Position numbers and translations under genes: made by a program. The notes beneath the pieces were generated by a model. It did not search any database, was not told the origin of the DNA, and saw nothing but the letters and a program-made list of their open reading frames with translations. 64,000 nucleotides of DNA from Psoroptes ovis (taxonomy: Eukaryota; Arthropoda; Arachnida; Sarcoptiformes; Psoroptidae), in NCBI GenBank assembly GCA_002943765.1, contig PQWQ01000022.1, positions 248,001 to 312,000 on the forward strand. The letters run 5' to 3'. Below, piece by piece: positions 62,090 through 64,000 of this stretch; positions within the stretch are counted from its first letter, which is position 1, and the number at the start of each line of letters is the position of its first letter.

Positions 62090-62171
62090 ATGGATTGTTC
62101 GTAAAGTTCTGGCCGATTTTCAAAGCGAAACTCTATTGATAAAGCCGAATGAACTTTTCGGACACTCTAAT
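62090..62171 (+). mobile_element. Miniature element, group A
   Basis: TGGATTGTTCGTAAAGTTCT start, ACTTTTCGGACACTCTAATA end. Confidence 0.84.
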
Positions 62172-62388
62172 ATTAAAAACAACAGAGAAAATTAATTGTT
62201 TTTGACAAAAAAAGCAGCAATTTTCAATAAAGTGTCGTCATAGTCTATAGTCTACCATTGAAAATTACCAGAAATTTTTTTTTTGAAGAAAAAACAATTA
62301 AAATAAGAGAAATTAATCTTACCCAATTGTGAATGCACAATGAATGAATGAAATTATTGTTTTTGATATTAGATTACAATCACAAAAT

Positions 62389-62471
62389 ATTAGGTTGTCC
62401 TAAAAGTTTTTGCCGATTTACTAATAGAAAAACATCTGAAAATTGGCACAAACTTTTCGGACAACCCAATA
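62389..62471. mobile_element. Miniature element, group B (loop type 2)
   Basis: TTAGGTTGTCCTAAAAGTTT start, AACTTTTCGGACAACCCAAT end. Confidence 0.86.
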
Positions 62472-64000
62472 TGTTATTTCATTCAGCCGTCAACAATTCA
62501 ACCAACAACAACATGCTCAAATGACAACAGAACTAACAACTGGCGCAACAACAAAACAAGTCAAGTGAATTCTTATGGTGAATTTTTATGGGGTTTTTCA
62601 TGGGGGACAAATTCAAAAAACACATGGAAACCATTCATATTCACATTTACCATGGCCATATGGCAGCCATTTATTTTTTATGGACTGTTTGTGTATCTGT
62701 GTGGACACATTTGACTGCAGTTGATGATGATGATGATGCACAGTGAATGATGACAACTGAAAAAAAAGCCGTTGACTATTTTCAAAGATAATAAATTTTC
62801 AAAAGCAAAAATGACAATCACACACACAATAAACACTGACTGTCTGTGTGACTATGGTGATGTTAATATGCTAATGCGAAGGGGTGGTGGTGGTGTTCTA
62901 GGGGTGTATGTGCAGCAACAATAGTATTATCATCAGTGAAGAATCGACAGTATGAAAATTATCATAATAATAATAATAAAAACAACAACAAAATAGCGAT
63001 AATCATTGAATCATTGAAGCAAAGCGAATTTTTTGCTGGAGAAATTTTCCAGAAATCTTTTAAAATTTTCAAAATTTTAAATTTTAAATTGACAATGAAT
63101 TCAAAAATGATGATTCAAATATCCAACATTCGAAATACAATGGATTTTATACACTGTGAATTCAAAATATTCTCAAAGAAAAGTTTATGGAAATTTTTCT
63201 TCAGAGAAATAAATAAATGAAAGATACACTTAGTAATTATGCGAAGATTGGCGTAATTATTGTAAATAGATATTTAAATGATGCAAAATACTTTCAATTG
63301 ACAATCGGGAAAAATGAATGAATGAAAAGTTTATCGAAAACAAAGCAAAATAATGACATGAATTGGTTTCATCAATTGTTTTCGAAAAAAACAATAATTT
63401 TTCCGGGAACATTTCCCATAAATCATCAATCGATTTTATCAAGCCGAAGAGGAATCCACAATAATAAATATATTGATCAATCGATTGTTTTATATTCGAA
63501 AAAACAATCGATTTTTTTCATTTTTTTGAAAAAAAAATTTAGATCAACTCAATGAAATACATGAACTCACAAATATATATCGGTCATTTTGGGCATCATT
63601 CACATCGATCGGACAACAATTGAAAAACGTTAATTGTTTTATGTAAATGTACAAGTAATATTCACTTAGGCTAATAGAGCTGCTGTGGCCACACACCCAT
63701 AGAAATCGTGAGGAAAATTAAGGGAAAATTTCTTAAAAATTTTAAAAGTTGTCATTAAAGAAAAATGATTTTAAAACTAATCTCCTTGGAAACTTTTCCA
63801 CAAAAACTTAACGGTGGCAAAAGTTATCGATTTCTTTTTTTTCAAATTTCAAAAAGCAAAAATTCTCATCTAAGACAGAGGTTAACAAACAAAACAGAGG
63901 TTAAATGTCGTTTTCGACCTTATGAAACAGCCCAATACGAGAATAATTGTCGCAGCTTTCGAAGGTTTAAAACTGCCTAACCCGGGTCAAATCTCAAGAA

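Larger units (their letters stand above)
59405..64000. other. 5' flank of the receptor gene
   Basis: Contains the likely 5' UTR and promoter region, not resolved: a CT-rich tract (plus strand 59530-59570, hence GA-rich on the gene strand), four miniature elements, a poly(T) run at 61979-61997 and GATGAT and ATTC repeats. No plus-strand gene is convincing. Confidence 0.5.

Overview
This is an AT-rich eukaryotic window dominated by one gene: a minus-strand gene of about 50 kb that encodes a large immunoglobulin-superfamily (IgSF) cell-surface receptor. Thirteen exons and one candidate microexon can be joined with GT-AG boundaries and consistent phase, from an initiator ATG at 59404 to a stop at 9825. 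The predicted protein has about 1705 residues: a long N-terminal leader with a hydrophobic signal core, nine Ig-like domains, one transmembrane helix, and a cytoplasmic tail of about 500 residues rich in Asn, Gln, Ser and His with tyrosine and proline motifs. The architecture, the extra cysteines of domain 1 and the phase 1-1 Ig exons suggest an arthropod adhesion receptor of the sidestep / neuromusculin / nephrin type. No fibronectin type III (FNIII) domain is seen. No species marker is present. AT richness, homopolymer-rich coding sequence and the gene family suggest an arthropod, and a mite is a guess only.

Layout. 1-9119 is the gene's 3' flank with no convincing gene. 9120-9314 is a possible alternative last exon with its own C-terminus. 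9825-13207 holds the cytoplasmic-tail exons. 17461-17479 is a candidate 19-nt microexon. 21568-21705 is the transmembrane exon. 23602-24518 holds Ig9 and Ig8. 24519-39340 is a 14.8 kb intron. 39341-41949 is the main ectodomain block. 41950-47144 is a 5.2 kb intron. 47145-47539 is most of Ig1. 47540-59079 is an 11.5 kb intron. 59080-59404 is exon 1. 59405-64000 is the 5' flank.

The second main feature is a dense set of miniature inverted-repeat elements about 80 bp long. I count 60 copies, about one per kb, in introns and flanks and none in a called exon. They start near TTAGGTTGTCC and lie at TA targets, as mariner-type elements do. They fall into group A (41 copies, asymmetric interior), group B (14 copies, nearly perfect hairpins, two loop types) and group C (5 copies, CCCATAAG arms). 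A separate family D (CAG...CTG ends, TA targets) has one 164 bp copy and one copy nested inside a group A element. Apart from these there is only AT-rich intronic or intergenic DNA with microsatellites, a few GC-richer islands and a small cluster of AGATGGCGC-like motifs. I found no tRNA, rRNA, CRISPR array or autonomous transposase.
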